DNA from: Siphlonurus alternatus
Lineage: Eukaryota > Arthropoda > Insecta > Ephemeroptera > Siphlonuridae
Direction of reading: 5' to 3'
DNA: 64,000 nt
Assembly (NCBI GenBank): GCA_949825025.1
Contig: OX463787.1
Span: 15,497,707 to 15,561,706 of the forward strand
The stretch's first letter is position 1; every line of letters begins with the position of its first letter. Below, one piece after another: positions 36,990 through 48,634 of this stretch. The notes below the pieces were generated by a model. That model had not been told where the DNA came from, made no database searches, and was given only the letters and a program-made list of their open reading frames with translations. The position numbers and the translations under genes are program-made.

Positions 36990-37810
36990 TATCATCTATC
37001 TAACTCTCTATCTCTATCTATCTACATATTATGCACTAATAATTCGTCTTTTATTCTTAAGTTCAGAAGTATTATTTAAATTTTTATTAATTTATTTCAT
37101 ATTTTTTCATAAAAAAAATGTTTTATTAAATTATAATTGTATTACACACCACTATATAAATAAAAATACTTTCTTTCAATTATACTCGTGTAAAAACATG
37201 CTTGTACATGTACCTAAAGGCGGGCTCTTTATAATACAATATAATTGACAGGCATAATAACACTTTAAAATAGAGTTTAAGAAGATACAAAAAAAGAATG
37301 CAAAAAAATTACTTATTGCTATAAAGTAAGCTGGTTTCAGATAATGAAAAGTTGAAATGTTTAGTCAAATTAAATTATAAATATGACTTCATTATTACAT
37401 GCTAATGAGTTACAAGTAAAAGCTAGTACTTTTTTATAATATAGATACATGTATATGACTGAAGTGGATAATGCTATTATTTATTTTAATGAAGAAACTT
37501 CATTTTTGTTTTACATGCATAATTGTATGAACATAATCGAGCCTAAATTTATTTTTCTGTCATGCATGTATCATCGAAAATGTCTTGATTTTTTTCAAAA
37601 TTCGAAGAGAAAGATGATCTTACATAATGCAGTTCTTGATTTATTTGTGAGTTAAAATTTTACAGCGTTTTCTTAAATTTAGCATTACTGCGATGGCCAC
37701 TTAAATGAAATAAAAAAAATATAGTTCGTAATAAACAATATTGAATTCATTATTCAAATAATAATATTTTAGTACTAAATTAATCTTTAAATAATTTATT
37801 ATAACATATA

Positions 37811-38091
37811 TTGGGGGGCATTCAAAAAGCACTTTAACCCCCACTTTAGTCCCAATTTTTATCCCTGGTACTAAACATGGTACTAAAACAGGGGCTAATC
37901 ATGCTAATCATATTGTATCTTCCGTAATCGGGCTATCATAACATCTTAACAATAGTCTGTCCTGGATATATACATTAAAAAAAAAAAAATTAAAAAAAAA
38001 AGCTCCTATAGTTTAGCACCATGTTTAGCACCAGGGATAAAAATTGGGGCTATAAAAGTGGGGGTTAAAGTGCTTTGTGAATGTCCCCCAA
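37811..38091. mobile_element. Hairpin MITE, GGGGGCATTC family, with enlarged loop
   Basis: TTGGGGGGCATTC at the left and GAATGTCCCCCAA at the right, with the family's CCCCCACTTTAG and TATCCCTGGTACTAAACATG arms. About 110 extra bases in the loop (37905-38015) are not found in the sister copies and look like a later insertion. Confidence 0.9.
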
Positions 38092-38717
38092 TGTTTTCAA
38101 CAATAAAATTTCATTTGTAATTTTTATTCTGTTTTTTTTATTAGAAAACTTAAAAAAATAAAAAAAATCAATATTATACTATAATGGTATATTGCCAATT
38201 TATTAGATAATATCAAAAATTTCGTTTTCAAAACGAAGCCAATGAAATAACAATAAAAAAAGTTTCATAATAAGATATTTATAATAACTAGGCTAAATTG
38301 ATCAAACTTTTGATTAAAAAGATGATAAAATTATTACGACGCACGCTTACCGCAGTCAACGCACGTGCGGAATTGCGTTATGTTGTTGTTCATGTTTAAA
38401 TCGCTGTGAAAACAAAGCACGTGTTTTAAACTATAAAGTATCTGTGTACCTAAACTTGAATTTTAACATGCAAATATTCCATTTAATAAATAATACGGTA
38501 AATATTTTTATTTATAGCAAGCGTGAAGTTTTTTATAAAACATTAAAAATGTATGGTATTTTTAAAATAAGAGTATCTCAAATATTTTTTTTGGGGGGGG
38601 AGGGGAAACATGGCTGTTACTAGCATTGGTCGCCTCTTTAAAATCACATATGGTCAAAATTTCATTAGTTATTTAAAAATGTTTCCAGTTCTTGAAAATA
38701 TTGGAAAAAACACACAG

Positions 38718-39047
38718 AATGGAGTGTCGACCTCAAAATTTTTTTATTGCAGAAATGGATAGAGGGCGCAAAGTTATGCTACCTTGATTTTTTTCAGATT
38801 TTTTAGATCCCGGGAACTAATAGTTTTAAAAAATTATTGAAAGTTCTTTTTGTGACGTCACGAGACGCCGCTCCTTAAGAAAGAGATAGGACTTGCCGCC
38901 GCGTGACGTCACAATAAGGACTTTCAATAATTTTTTTAAAAATACTTCCCGGGCTCTAAAAAAATCTGAAAAAAATCAGAGTATAGCATAACTTTTCACC
39001 CTCTATCCATTTCTGCAATAAAAAAAAATTGAGGTCGATACTCAATA
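38718..39047. mobile_element. Hairpin MITE, family F1
   Basis: ATGGAGTGTCGACCTCAAAA at the left and TTGAGGTCGATACTC at the right. Inner GTGACGTCACGAGACGCCG and CCGCGTGACGTCAC flank CTCCTTAAGAAAGAGATAGG. Nearly the same centre occurs at 58283 and 61623, so these three form a young subgroup. Confidence 0.92.
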
Positions 39048-39049
39048 AT

Positions 39050-39474
39050 ATATGTTGGAATCACTATATTAATGTGTATATTTATATATGTTCAAGTATT
39101 CATTTATTAAGAAAAAAAGTGAAATAAAATATTTTTTTTTATTTATTTATTTTTTTTTAAATGAAATAAAATATTTTTTGGGGGAGCATACATGACCAAA
39201 ATGTGCCAATTGCCCCAAAATACCAACCAACCATCATAAAAATTTAAAGCAAAGAAAAAAAAGTACGTAAAGTTTTTCCACATGCAAAATTTACTTCTAC
39301 AGTATATATAATTTTATTAATATTTAAATTAACTTCTATCTAGAGAGGTGATAAAATTTGGTCTTAAATTTTCTATAAAATAAAGAAGAAAATACAATTA
39401 TTTATTTATTAGGTGAAGTACTATAATATATAAAATTGGTCAGTAAATCCAGCATAACGTGTAGTTTCAGTTCG
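39050..39474 (-). other. 3' flank of lectin 1
   Basis: Contains the retroposed terminus at 39176-39235 (see 23631). On the minus strand AATAAATAAATAA at about 39401-39412 lies about 65 bases after the lectin 1 stop and is the likely polyadenylation signal. Confidence 0.5.
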
Positions 39475-42400
39475 TTAATGTTCACAAATAAAGCTCAGAT
39501 TTCCTTCACAAGTGAAGTCGTACCAAAGACCAAATTCTGTAAAGAAATACACACACACTTCAGTGCCCGGCTGACTTGGTAAGCCTCCAGCCCAGTTGGT
39601 AAACGTGAACAGTTGACCAGATCCGCTCCACCGCCAAACACCTTGCCATTTCTCTCCACTAGTCCAGACGGTGGTTATGTAGCCTGGAAGTGAAATGTAT
39701 ACATGAAATCAAAGTCTTCTACTTGCAATGGTTGTAACAAACCATTGTTTGTAATGTCTGTCGCATGAAGCCTTTTTCACTGTTAAACATGGGACGACGT
39801 AGTGCCTAGTTTTGCCACCAGAGCAGAGAACGTAATGGCATTGTTGGTGCTAGGTAACCGTTTCAACTTCATAATTAACCGTCATTTTTCTTTAGTTAAC
39901 ATGTAAATTAACAACCGTCCCATGTTTTTCCTTTCACGCGACAGACATTACACAACAATAATTTATTTACTAACAACGAGTTGAAGACTTTGCATGAAAT
40001 GGACAAACCGCATGACGTTTGCATCTTTAATAAGTGAGGACCTCGAATTTTATGTTATTACTTGCTTCCTGCATTTTTTTATACCCGTTAAGGTAAAGAT
40101 TTTTGGGTGAATGTACGCATTTTGTGTATGGACTTTCGTCTTTTACATTCACCAATTGGGTTATGGGTATTTATTTATTATTATTTTTCCCTCCAAATTA
40201 TGTATTTTTAACCCAATAAACAATTATTATTATTATTATTATTAGAGATAACACGCCCAATGTTAATAAAAATCCCGGTCATGAAAATTATGAAAAAAAA
40301 AAATTAAAGTGTTCTCCATTATACATACCTCATCAGGTATATAAAAACGAGCTAGTTTTCGAGTTATGAATTTTTAAAGTTGACTAATTTAACATGGAAG
40401 TTCCATTTCTCCATATTAAATTATAGTGAATTTTAAAAATTAATAACTCGAAAACTAGCTTGTTGTTGTATACCTGATATTTTACCTACTGATAGGGGAT
40501 GTAGAGGAGAACATTCTGATTTTTTTTTTCAAAATTTTCATGAACGGTCTTTTTATTAACATTGGGCGTATTATGGACAACCAACATGAAAATTTTTACT
40601 ATAGAAATGAATAGAGGGTACCAAATTACGCTACTCTGATTTTTTTCAGATATTTTTGAAACGGGACCCGTAATTTTTTTCAAACAATTAAGGTAGAGAT
40701 AACGCCGAACAGCTGATCGACGTAATGCCCTTTGATTAACATGTAAACCTTAGCAAATTGACAAAAATTCTGAAATTTTTTTGAGAGGCAGATATTAGTG
40801 TCTAAAAGCCATAAAAAAAATTTCAAAACGATTTAACGAGCCGATTTTTTTTAATTAATTTTTTTAATTTCCAGCATAGGGCTTTCCCATGGAGAGCCAA
40901 ACTAAAAAATTAATTTAAAAAAATCGTCTCGTTAAATGTTTTTGAAACTTTTGCTATGGCTTTTAGGCACTAATATCTGCCTCTCAAAAAAATTTCAGAA
41001 TTTTTGTCAATTTGCTAAGGTTTACATGTTAATCAAAGGGGATTACGTCGAACAGCTGTTCGACGTTATCTCTACCTTAATGAAAGTGCAGCCATGCCCC
41101 CTGGAGGCGTCAATAGACGTTCTTTTAATTTATATAAATGTTAAAATCTCACCAGTGTCTTTAAAATATTTGTAGATCAGCTGTGTTTTTTCTTCGTCAT
41201 CGAAACTAATCACCCTCATACCAACGTCATTGCACAACTGCGTAGCTTCCAGGGCAGTAAACTTAAACATTTTTACAATAATTAATTAACAATAATAAAT
41301 ATAATTATACATTAATAATAATGTAATTCACAATACATATGTTGCCTAGATTCTAATCCGTTAATTTGCAGTTTCAATTCACGGTAGTCTTATACTTATA
41401 TACATTACAAAATGAAACCACATAAATGTTTTCATATACTCATTGAAATCTTTGTAGTCTTGTGTATTTGATAAGAAATTTTATTTATCATATTATCAGT
41501 GTAGCCACTTCCATCTTACACGGGGACTTTGGACGTGCTATACTTGAGTATATATTTATATTTCCATGGAAAAGTATGAATTATCCATACTTTTCCATGG
41601 TATTACCAGAGACTTAAAACTCTTTGGTATTACTTTGCATATAAAGGCCTTATGAACCTTTTTACAGTATCAAGTACACGGTTAGCTTTGCTTCAGTGTG
41701 ATTCGGCTGCATTTTTTTTTTTGTTTTGTTTCAGTAGCACAAATATCAGAGATAATAGCCGATGAAGAAGCACTTGTGACGTCACTCACGCTCATTCAGC
41801 GGCGACAATATAGGGAAATCCCTGCAAAAGATAGGTTCACTCTCGCTGCAACCACGGCCACAATTTTACTTCTGGAATTTTGAAACTTTACCAGGGCAGT
41901 CTTGATAGTATTTGTCAAATAGACTGAAAGATTTTTTTTGATGACATTCATACAAACCGAGTTATTGCGGTAGAAAGAGGAGTGAAAATGTTGTATAGGA
42001 AACCAATGTTAATTTTTTTGCTTATGTTGCTACCGCAATAACTCAGTCTGTACACATGCCACCAAAAAAATTCTTTCAGTCTATTTGACAAATACTATCA
42101 AGACTGCCCTGGTAAAGTTTCAAAATTCCAGAAGTAAAATTGTGGCCGCGGTTGCAGCGGGAGTGAACCTATCTTTTGCAGGGATTTCCCTATATTGTCG
42201 CCGCTGAATGAGCGTGAGTGACGTCACAGGTTCCTATTCATCGACTATTATCTCTGATATTTGTGCTGCTGAAACAAAAAATTTTAGTCAGCCGAATCAC
42301 ACTGAAGCAAAGCATACCGTGTACTTAATATTGTGCAAAGGTTCATAAGGCCTTTAACACAGAAAAATTATAGTTTTATTTGTATACAATTGTTTATAAA

Positions 42401-43261
42401 TTAAAAATTATATTATTTAAATACAATATTAATGTAAGAGCTTTATCAATAATAGCAATATATATAGTAATTCTGATAAAATACCTAAAAACGTTTAATT
42501 CTATTATACAAATAGAATTAATGATTTAAATATGCCTACAATAAGAACTTGAATAAATATGATTATAATATATTTTATGTTACTTACGTATACGTTAGCA
42601 GGGCTGATGTAGTACTGTTTATCTCCAATTGTAACGAAGGCAGCAGGGTCGATACCTACATTGAAAATAATAATAGTTTTATGTTTTCAGTCTTTTTTCT
42701 GTTTAATTAGTTTCATTATCAAAACTGTATTATTATATGGATAGTACAACATTGTCGGACATAAATGACTTTACCTGTAAATTTAACTGACTCCTTATTG
42801 CTTGTAGGTCCATTTAGTACCGGAATATGAGAGAATGCCTGTGAACATTTTGTTTTAAATTATATATTAAAATATTAATTATGTATACACTTGTTTTGAC
42901 TTGGAGAATTTTCCCTTTGCAGTCTTGTTAATCACCATGCTCCGTAAGAATAACACAGGTCATGGTGATTAACAAGGCAGCAAGTGCATGGGAAATTTTC
43001 CAAAGCGACGATACGTATACAAAATTGATACACATAAAACGTAGGAAAATTAAGAACATGAAACATATAGAAAAAAAATTAGTTAAGAAAATTCTTATTA
43101 CAGAACAAAAATAAATAATTATTAAATATATATATTAAATAATTTCTTATATAAAAGCACAATAATTAACACACACAATTCATGAACATGAATTTATTTA
43201 TAAATTATTTTACCTGCAAAATTAGGCAGCCGTTGACGAGAAGAAACAATAAACTCTTCAT
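39475..43261 (-). CDS. C-type lectin 1 (secreted, single CTLD), five exons
   Basis: Exons 43261-43214, 42838-42775, 42655-42588, 41261-41153 and 39683-39475, all GT-AG, give 165 aa. Exon 1 is a signal peptide, MKSLLFLLVNGCLILQ. Exon 2 is a linker. Exon 3 (GIDPAAFVTIGDKQYYISP) opens the CTLD. Exon 4 holds C70 and MRVISFDDEE. Exon 5 holds VWTSGEKW, C140, WYD at 150-152, C155 and FICE (C163). The four cysteines are those of a short-form CTLD. The position of EPN/QPN reads LPS followed by QPG, so calcium-dependent sugar binding is doubtful. It is the last gene of the array and lacks the GATAAG-TATAA promoter of its neighbours, having TATTTAAAC instead. Introns 3 and 4 carry a 710-bp palindrome and nested MITEs. 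Confidence 0.93.
39712..39962. mobile_element. MITE with TTGTAATGTCTGTCGC ends, copy in lectin 1 intron 4
   Basis: TTGTTTGTAATGTCTGTCGC at the left is inverted as GCGACAGACATTACACAACAA at the right. The inner pair is AAACATGGGACG / CGTCCCATGTTTTT. The same block, about 90% identical by eye and including about 25 bases left of the repeat, lies in the same intron of lectin 5 (59080-59333). Confidence 0.88.
40325..40490. mobile_element. Fold-back element, ATACCTCATCAGGTATA ends
   Basis: GAGCTAGTTTTCGAGTTATGA at the left is inverted as AATAACTCGAAAACTAGCTTG at the right, with CAGGTATA / TATACCTG outside. It lies in lectin 1 intron 4. Confidence 0.8.
40570..41130. mobile_element. Family F2 hairpin MITE split by a TTAA-flanked insertion
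   Basis: The left F2 arm (TGGACAACCAACATGAAAAT ... CAGATATTTTTGAAACGGGA) runs to 40687 and resumes at 41081 as TGAAAGTGCAGCCATGCCCC, CTGGAGGCGTCAATAG. The right arm stops at about 41130, just 20 bases short of the donor site of lectin 1 exon 4. Confidence 0.85.
40688..41080. mobile_element. TTAA-flanked palindrome, about 390 bp
   Basis: TTAAGGTAGAGATAACG at the left and CGTTATCTCTACCTTAA at the right, with arms continuing through CAGCTG, AACATGTAAACCTTAGCAAA, GAGAGGCAGATATTAGTG and TTTTGAAA. The loop is CCCATGGAGAG-like. TTAA sits on both sides, as expected for piggyBac-type insertion. The second copy is at 51705-52102. No transposase is present. Confidence 0.9.
41643..42354. mobile_element. 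Giant palindrome, about 710 bp, in lectin 1 intron 3
   Basis: AAAGGCCTTATGAACCTTT at the left is inverted as AAAGGTTCATAAGGCCTTT at the right. Arms of about 320 bases match with few gaps, including GTGTGATTCGGCTG, GTGACGTCACTCACGCTCAT, GCGGCGACAATATAGGGAAA and TTTGTCAAATAGACTGAAAG. The loop is about 70 bases around 42000. It is non-coding: the small frame at 41698 is inside the arm. Confidence 0.93.
42889..43016. mobile_element. Hairpin MITE, family F6, in lectin 1 intron 1
   Basis: TTGACTTGGAGAATTTTCCC and TTGTTAATCACCATG at the left, inverted as CATGGTGATTAACAAGG and GGAAATTTTCCAAAGCGACG at the right. The loop is CCGTAAGAATAACAC. Confidence 0.9.
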
Positions 43262-43557
43262 GTTTTACGATTCAAATGTTCTTGTTAAAATATTTTCTGA
43301 TAGAGACTGAATAGTAGTAGTGAGTTTAAATATTGAGAATATAATTAAAAAATTGTGTCCATTGTTCCAAAATACCATCATGATTTTGCAATAAACGAGA
43401 TTATAATAAAAAGATTAAATTATAATCATTTCTGCAGGTGCTATTATCATAAGACTTATTAATCATAAGTCTTATGATAATAGTTGCAAGATTATAATAT
43501 CCATCACTTGAGCTGAAGAACGAAGGAGGGGAAGCTCAAATGGCAAACATTATCTTG

Positions 43558-43654
<97 letters not shown>
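43558..43654. repeat. (TA)n microsatellite
   Basis: About 48 uninterrupted TA units upstream of lectin 1. Confidence 0.98.
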
Positions 43655-43655
<1 letters not shown>

Positions 43656-44020
43656 TATAGATTTATGAAAAATTTAGTAACCCTATTCTAACGAAAGAAA
43701 TGTAACAATAATATATATAAAGAAAGCATAGATATTTGAACGCTGGTTTCAATTGTTTATCAGAATTACAAAACATTCTCAGAATCATATAAAATTATTT
43801 TTTTATAATGCAGTTAATTCAATTTTAATGTTATTAAGTTGGCCAAATAAGTTGGTTATATGAAACCTAAAATGTATTTCAAACTCTTTTTCTGTGTATT
43901 TACATATTATATTGTATATAGTATATACGTTGAATTATTTTTGCAGCATTTAGATTTTTCTTTCTCTTGATTAGTTACTGTAAATGTATTTTTTTCAAGC
44001 GAACAGATTAAAGGTTTCAA

Positions 44021-44204
44021 TGGGGGGCATTCACAAAGCACAAAGCTAACCCCCACTTTAGCCTCATTTTTTATCCCTGGTGCTAAACAGGGTGCTAAAC
44101 TAGAAGCTTAACATGGTTAGCTCCTGGTTTAGCTCCATGTTTAGCACCAGGGATAAAAATTGAGGCTAAAGTGGGGGTTAATGTGCTTTTTGAATGCCCC
44201 CATT
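44021..44204. mobile_element. Hairpin MITE, GGGGGCATTC family
   Basis: TGGGGGGCATTCACAAAGCA at the left and TGCTTTTTGAATGCCCCCA at the right, with the family's arms. It lies between lectins 1 and 2. Confidence 0.92.
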
Positions 44205-44382
44205 ATAATTTTAAAGGTTAGTTGGATTTTAAAAAAAATGTTATGCAAAATTTTTTGTTATATAAATTTTACAATTTTTTTTTTTTATTTTCCTTTCAAC
44301 TAGAGTAGATCTAAAATAAAGGTGTCATTTTTCAGATCGAGGTATACATTTATATGATATCAGTGCCTATAACAGTAAGTTA

Positions 44383-46847
44383 TTATAGTTCACATATAAA
44401 TCTTGTTTCGAAGGCTGAACAACTTGTGTCATACCACAGCTTTAGTGGCATGTAAACGTACACGCACAATTCTGTTGATAAATCGTCATTAGGCTGGTCT
44501 AGACCCCAGTGTGTAAACGTGAACAGTTTCCCAGACCCACTCCAACGCCAGTCTCCCAGCCATGGCTCTCCACTGGTCCAGAAGTGGCCTTCGTAACCTG
44601 GAATATATTATATTTCAAGTGAAGAATAAAAATATTAATTAAAAAAATGAAATAAAAATCTTTGAAATTTGAATTCTCCACAACACAATTTTGACCCGAG
44701 AATTAATTACCAGGGGGGAGACGTCATGATGAGTCTTGTAAAGCAGGTAAAAAGTTCCAAAAATTCTGATTTTTTTTTTTTTAAATACTTTCAGCGAACC
44801 ATGGCACCCAGCCATAGTTGTATCATGGCACCCAGCAATGTATTTCCGCAAAAAAAGAAAAAATATCAGAAGATTTTTTTTTACATACAATATTATGATT
44901 TAACTAACGGGTCGTTTTTAACCCCCTTTTGCCCCTTGGTATAGCGGTATAGCGTATCATGAGTATATGTATTGTATAGGGTTTATGTACACTCGTTGAC
45001 TTGGAAAATTTTCCTTTCCGACCTTGTTAGTCACCATGACACGTAAGAATAACATACAGCATGGTGATTAATAAGGCTGCAAGTGGGAAATTTTCCGAGA
45101 TAACGAGTGTACGAACTGTAGCTGTCTTTGTATGTCCCTGATTTTATTGACTCACCACTGTTTATCATATAGTCGTAGAGTAGTTGGGTTTGTTCTTCGT
45201 CGTCAAAACTAACCAACCTCATGCCATCGCCATTGCATAACTTCGCAGCTTCAATGGCTTTCACCTGGAAAATATAGCAACAATATTAAATTAACGTTCT
45301 GCCATTCCAGTTGATATTTCATCTCATTCAATAATTTTTTGCAATTTTAATAACTACAATATTTCATTACAACTGTAACATTTATAGGGAACGAAATTCC
45401 GAACTTAATATAATAGACAATAATGGTTGCATTTTTTTATTTCATAATTAGAAAATATACCTAAAATTATGCTTTTCTGAATTTTTTCGGATATTTTGGA
45501 GTGCGGGAACTAATTTAAAAAAAATATTTAAAATACCTGAATTTGGGTGGTACACCTGATGGGACAACCGTGACGTCATTTGTCGTGCTGTGATTGGCTG
45601 TTGATAATGTCACGGCTGCTGTGATTGGCTGTCGATGACGTCATGGTTGTCTCATCAGGTGTACCACCCAAATTCATATATTTTAAATATTTTTTTAAAA
45701 TTAGTTCCCGCACTCCAAAAAATTTGAAAAAATTCAGAAAAGCATAATTTAATGTATATTTTCTATTTATGAAATAAAAAATGCAACCATTATTGTCTAT
45801 TTTCATTGTCAGGCACCAAGTTCTGTATTATCATCGAAAAAAAGAACTATATTCCACTAAGATCCATTTCTCGATTAAAAAAAAAAAAAGTATTGACAAT
45901 ATATGATGAAAAACAGTTAACATTGATGATAATGTTTCCCAGTTAGATAGTTTTCGGAAAAAAAGGGGAAAAAAAAACAGCCAATTTTATTATTAATATA
46001 TAATTAATAGAGAAATTAAATATTTTCAATTTTCTTTTTTTTACTAAAAGTACTGATACTTTGAAAAAACCTCAATTAATTTTTCTTTATATATCCAATT
46101 CTTCTTGAACGGGAATATACAGTATATATACGTACGTTTCATGACTTACATTGGAATATATTTTTTGCATGCAATAGCATTTTATAAGGAAATTTGTTTG
46201 AATTTGCAACAAGTTATTATAAAGAAACAATGTATTTGAGATAAAAATATAATATTTATCATTACACCAAAAAATGCATCGTCCTTTTCGCAATTTTAAT
46301 TTTCCAGAAACATTTTTTTCCCTGTTTTAGGTTATACTCACGTTTACTTTTTCAGGACTGATGTAGTATTGTTTGTTTCCAATAGTAACTGATTCAGCAG
46401 GTTCGATGCCTGCATGGAACACAATATAATTAATTAGTTTTATTTTTTACAATATAGTATCGACCAGTAATTTTTTACTACAAATAAAATTAGAAAGTGC
46501 AAAGTTATGCCACTTTTTTCTTCAAAATTCTTAAAGATGCCGGGAAGTATTGCTAAAATGTTTTTCCGGCGTTGGATTTGAACTCCTTTTGTTTCTACCA
46601 TTTTTATTAATATAATAGAGGCGTTAAAAAGCGTCACTCTTTCTGCACTTTCAATAATTTTTTAAAACTGTTTACTGCGTGGAATAATAATAAAAAAAAA
46701 GTGAAAAAATCAGAGTAGCATGACTTGGTATCCTCTATTCATTTCTGCAATAAAAATTTATGAGGTCGATACTCCATGCATGCTTTGTAACATTTGACTC
46801 ATTGCTCTTCTGTCTTTTACAATTTTTGTTGGTTAGGTGAAGTAAGG

Positions 46848-46878
<31 letters not shown>

Positions 46879-46883
46879 ATAGA

Positions 46884-46954
<71 letters not shown>

Positions 46955-47333
46955 ATGTTTGTTTGATTTTGTTATTACCTGTAATTTTGGCAGACTCCCC
47001 ACTTGTAGATTCATTTTTAATTGGAGCTTCGGAATAAACCTGGTGAAAATTTAATATAAATGTAAATAATAGAATGTATTAACACATAATTATATATTTA
47101 GAAACTCGGCAATTGACAGATGAAATTATGTCAATATTTACTACGTTTACATGGTGGTGTTTAATACGGATTCGTTGACGACGGATAATGTTATTCTTAT
47201 GAGGCGTCGTCAACGGATACGCATTAAACACCGTCATGTAAACGTAGTGAATGTATATAGTTCTAAATTTTATATCGTATTTTACCTGCAAAATTACGCA
47301 GCTGATGACGAAAAAAAACAATTTTGTTTTCAT
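44383..47333 (-). CDS. C-type lectin 2 (secreted, single CTLD), five exons
   Basis: Exons 47333-47286, 47039-46979, 46409-46342, 45264-45156 and 44597-44383 give 166 aa. Signal peptide MKTKLFFFVISCVILQ ends exactly at the first splice site. CTLD cysteines are C69, C140, C155 and C164, with landmarks MRLVSFDDEE, FWTSGEPW (101-108), WRWSGSG and WYD (150-152). The long-loop tripeptide is QPN followed by DD (130-134), close to the EPN of mannose-type lectins, so calcium-dependent sugar binding is plausible. Signal peptide and upstream DNA are closest to lectin 3. Introns 1 to 4 each hold at least one repeat (47140 MITE, 46851 (AAAT)n and 46451 F1, 45395 F4, 44988 F6). The promoter module is at 47402-47427. 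Confidence 0.93.
44988..45113. mobile_element. Hairpin MITE, family F6, in lectin 2 intron 4
   Basis: GTACACTCGTTGACTTGGAA at the left, inverted as TTCCGAGATAACGAGTGTAC at the right. The loop ACGTAAGAATAACA matches the other copies. It ends about 40 bases from the exon 4 donor. Confidence 0.9.
45395..45815. mobile_element. Family F4 palindrome in lectin 2 intron 3
   Basis: ATAGACAATAATGGTTGCAT at the left, inverted as ATGCAACCATTATTGTCTAT at the right. The arms share CTGAATTTTTTC, GGGAACTAATTT and GGTGGTACACCTGATGGGAC. The loop holds repeated GCTGTGATTGGCTGT and TGACGTCA. A solo arm occurs at 57122-57345. Confidence 0.9.
46451..46778. mobile_element. Hairpin MITE, family F1, in lectin 2 intron 2
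   Basis: AGTATCGACC at the left and GAGGTCGATACTCCAT at the right. Inner GCAAAGTTATGCCACTTTTT and AATCAGAGTAGCATGACTTG. The centre has the GATTTGAACTCC variant seen in the 2270 and 54226 copies. Confidence 0.85.
46851..46956. repeat. (AAAT)n microsatellite in lectin 2 intron 2
   Basis: About 26 AAAT units with one AGAT interruption, ending about 20 bases before the exon 2 donor side of the intron. Confidence 0.97.
47140..47250. mobile_element. Hairpin MITE, ACTACGTTTACATG ends, in lectin 2 intron 1
   Basis: ACTACGTTTACATGGTGGTG and TTTAATACGGATTCGTTGAC at the left, inverted as GTCAACGGATACGCATTAAA and CACCGTCATGTAAACGTAGT. The loop is TAATGTTATTCTTATGAGG. It is complete, unlike the half copy at 27964. 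Confidence 0.92.
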
Positions 47334-47401
47334 AATTTCAAGTCGTATTTTCTTACTAAAATCTTTTTAATATTAGATTATAAATTGTCATATACGTAGA
47401 G

Positions 47402-47427
47402 CAACTTATAGTCAACTTACTGATAAG
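47402..47427 (-). promoter_or_regulatory. Lectin 2 promoter: GATAAG - 11 nt - TATAAGTTG
   Basis: On the minus strand the TATAAGTTG box occupies 47410-47402, about 70 bases upstream of the ATG. The plus-strand hexamer GATAAG (CTTATC on the coding strand) is at 47422-47427, 11 bases further up. The same spacing recurs in lectins 3, 4 and 5. Confidence 0.7.
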
Positions 47428-47628
47428 AGTATGACATGCGCGAACATAATTATCAGTAATTTACATTTAGGAGGCTTTTTTTTTTTGTTTTTTCCATCGT
47501 CACGAGAAGTTCCTATCTTAGTATGTACCTCGTCCTCTGTTCACCAGATAAAAATAATATTGATGTTTTTTTTTAGCATCTTTATAGGACTTTAAACGCT
47601 GGTGTCAATTCATTATCAGAAGTACACT

Positions 47629-47817
47629 GGGGGCCAAGCTATACCTCACATCAAACACGAGTGCCGCCAGCCAATGAAGTAGCTTAAAATCATGCAACGT
47701 TGCCAAATAGTGCAGCGCCGCTATTGTTCGGCTGCAGGTGTTACACCAAAATTGCAACGTCGCACAATTTCCATTGGCTCGCGGTATCGTTTGATGAGAA
47801 GTATAGCTTGGCCTCCA
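47629..47817. mobile_element. MITE, GGCCAAGCTATAC ends
   Basis: GGGGGCCAAGCTATACCTC and CATCAAAC at the left, inverted as GTTTGATGAGAAGTATAGCT and TGGCCTCC at the right; CAGCCAATGAA / TTCCATTGGCT is inside. It is more GC-rich than its surroundings. Lies between lectins 2 and 3. Confidence 0.85.
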
Positions 47818-48039
47818 AAGTCTCCAAACCATGAATCTTACAAAATTATTATTTTGATGCTGAAAATTAGTTTTTAATTTTTAAAACGAAATATCCCAGA
47901 TCATTAGGCTAACATTTAACTTGAAATATATTTCATGTTTTATTTCGGTATGTAAACATTTAATTTTATAGGTTAAATTTTTCATAATACAGTATAACAA
48001 AATATCTAAGAAAATAACATATTTTGGATTTTTCTCAGA

Positions 48040-48361
48040 ATGGACAACCTGCATGAAATTTTTTTATTGCAGAAATGAATAGAGGGTACCAAATTATGCT
48101 ACTCTTAATTATTTTCAGATTTTTTTGAGTACCATAACTATTTTTAAATAATTATTGAAAGTGTGGCCACGCCCCCTGGAGGCATCAATAGGCGTCTCGG
48201 TCATATCCTTTTTATTAAGGATTCAGGGGTGCCCATTAATTTACAGAACTTTTAATAATTATTTAAAAATAGTTCCGAGTCTCAAAAAAAATCTGAAAAA
48301 ATTTAGAGTAGCATAATTTGGTACCCTTTCTGTATTAAAATTCTTCATGTAGGTTGTCCTT
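48040..48361. mobile_element. Hairpin MITE, family F2
   Basis: TGGACAACCTGCATGAAATT at the left and CTTCATGTAGGTTGTCC at the right, with AGAGGGTACCAAATTATGCT near the left end. The centre is CACGCCCCCTGGAGGCATCA. Confidence 0.9.
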
Positions 48362-48634
48362 TGGCAACAATAATAAACGTGACTTTTAAACATTAAAATT
48401 AATCGAGGCAAGCGCTCATCATAAGAAGGTAATTGTTATATTCGGTGGACCATTAACTTTAGTATTGTTTTTTGCTTATCTTAAATAATTTTTTTTTGTT
48501 TCATTCAGATTGAAAAAACTGACCAGTTGCATTTACTTAATTCCAAATTAAAATATCAGATTATGAAATCGTTACATTTAATAATTTGATATAATATAAT
48601 ATATGTTGATAATAAATATTTCTTCTATAATAAT

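Noticed and set aside
41698..41883. 61-codon frame with Leu/Ile-rich start
   Set aside because: Inside an arm of the 710-bp palindrome.
47151..47399. 82-codon plus-strand frame
   Set aside because: Covers a MITE and the antisense of lectin 2 exon 1.
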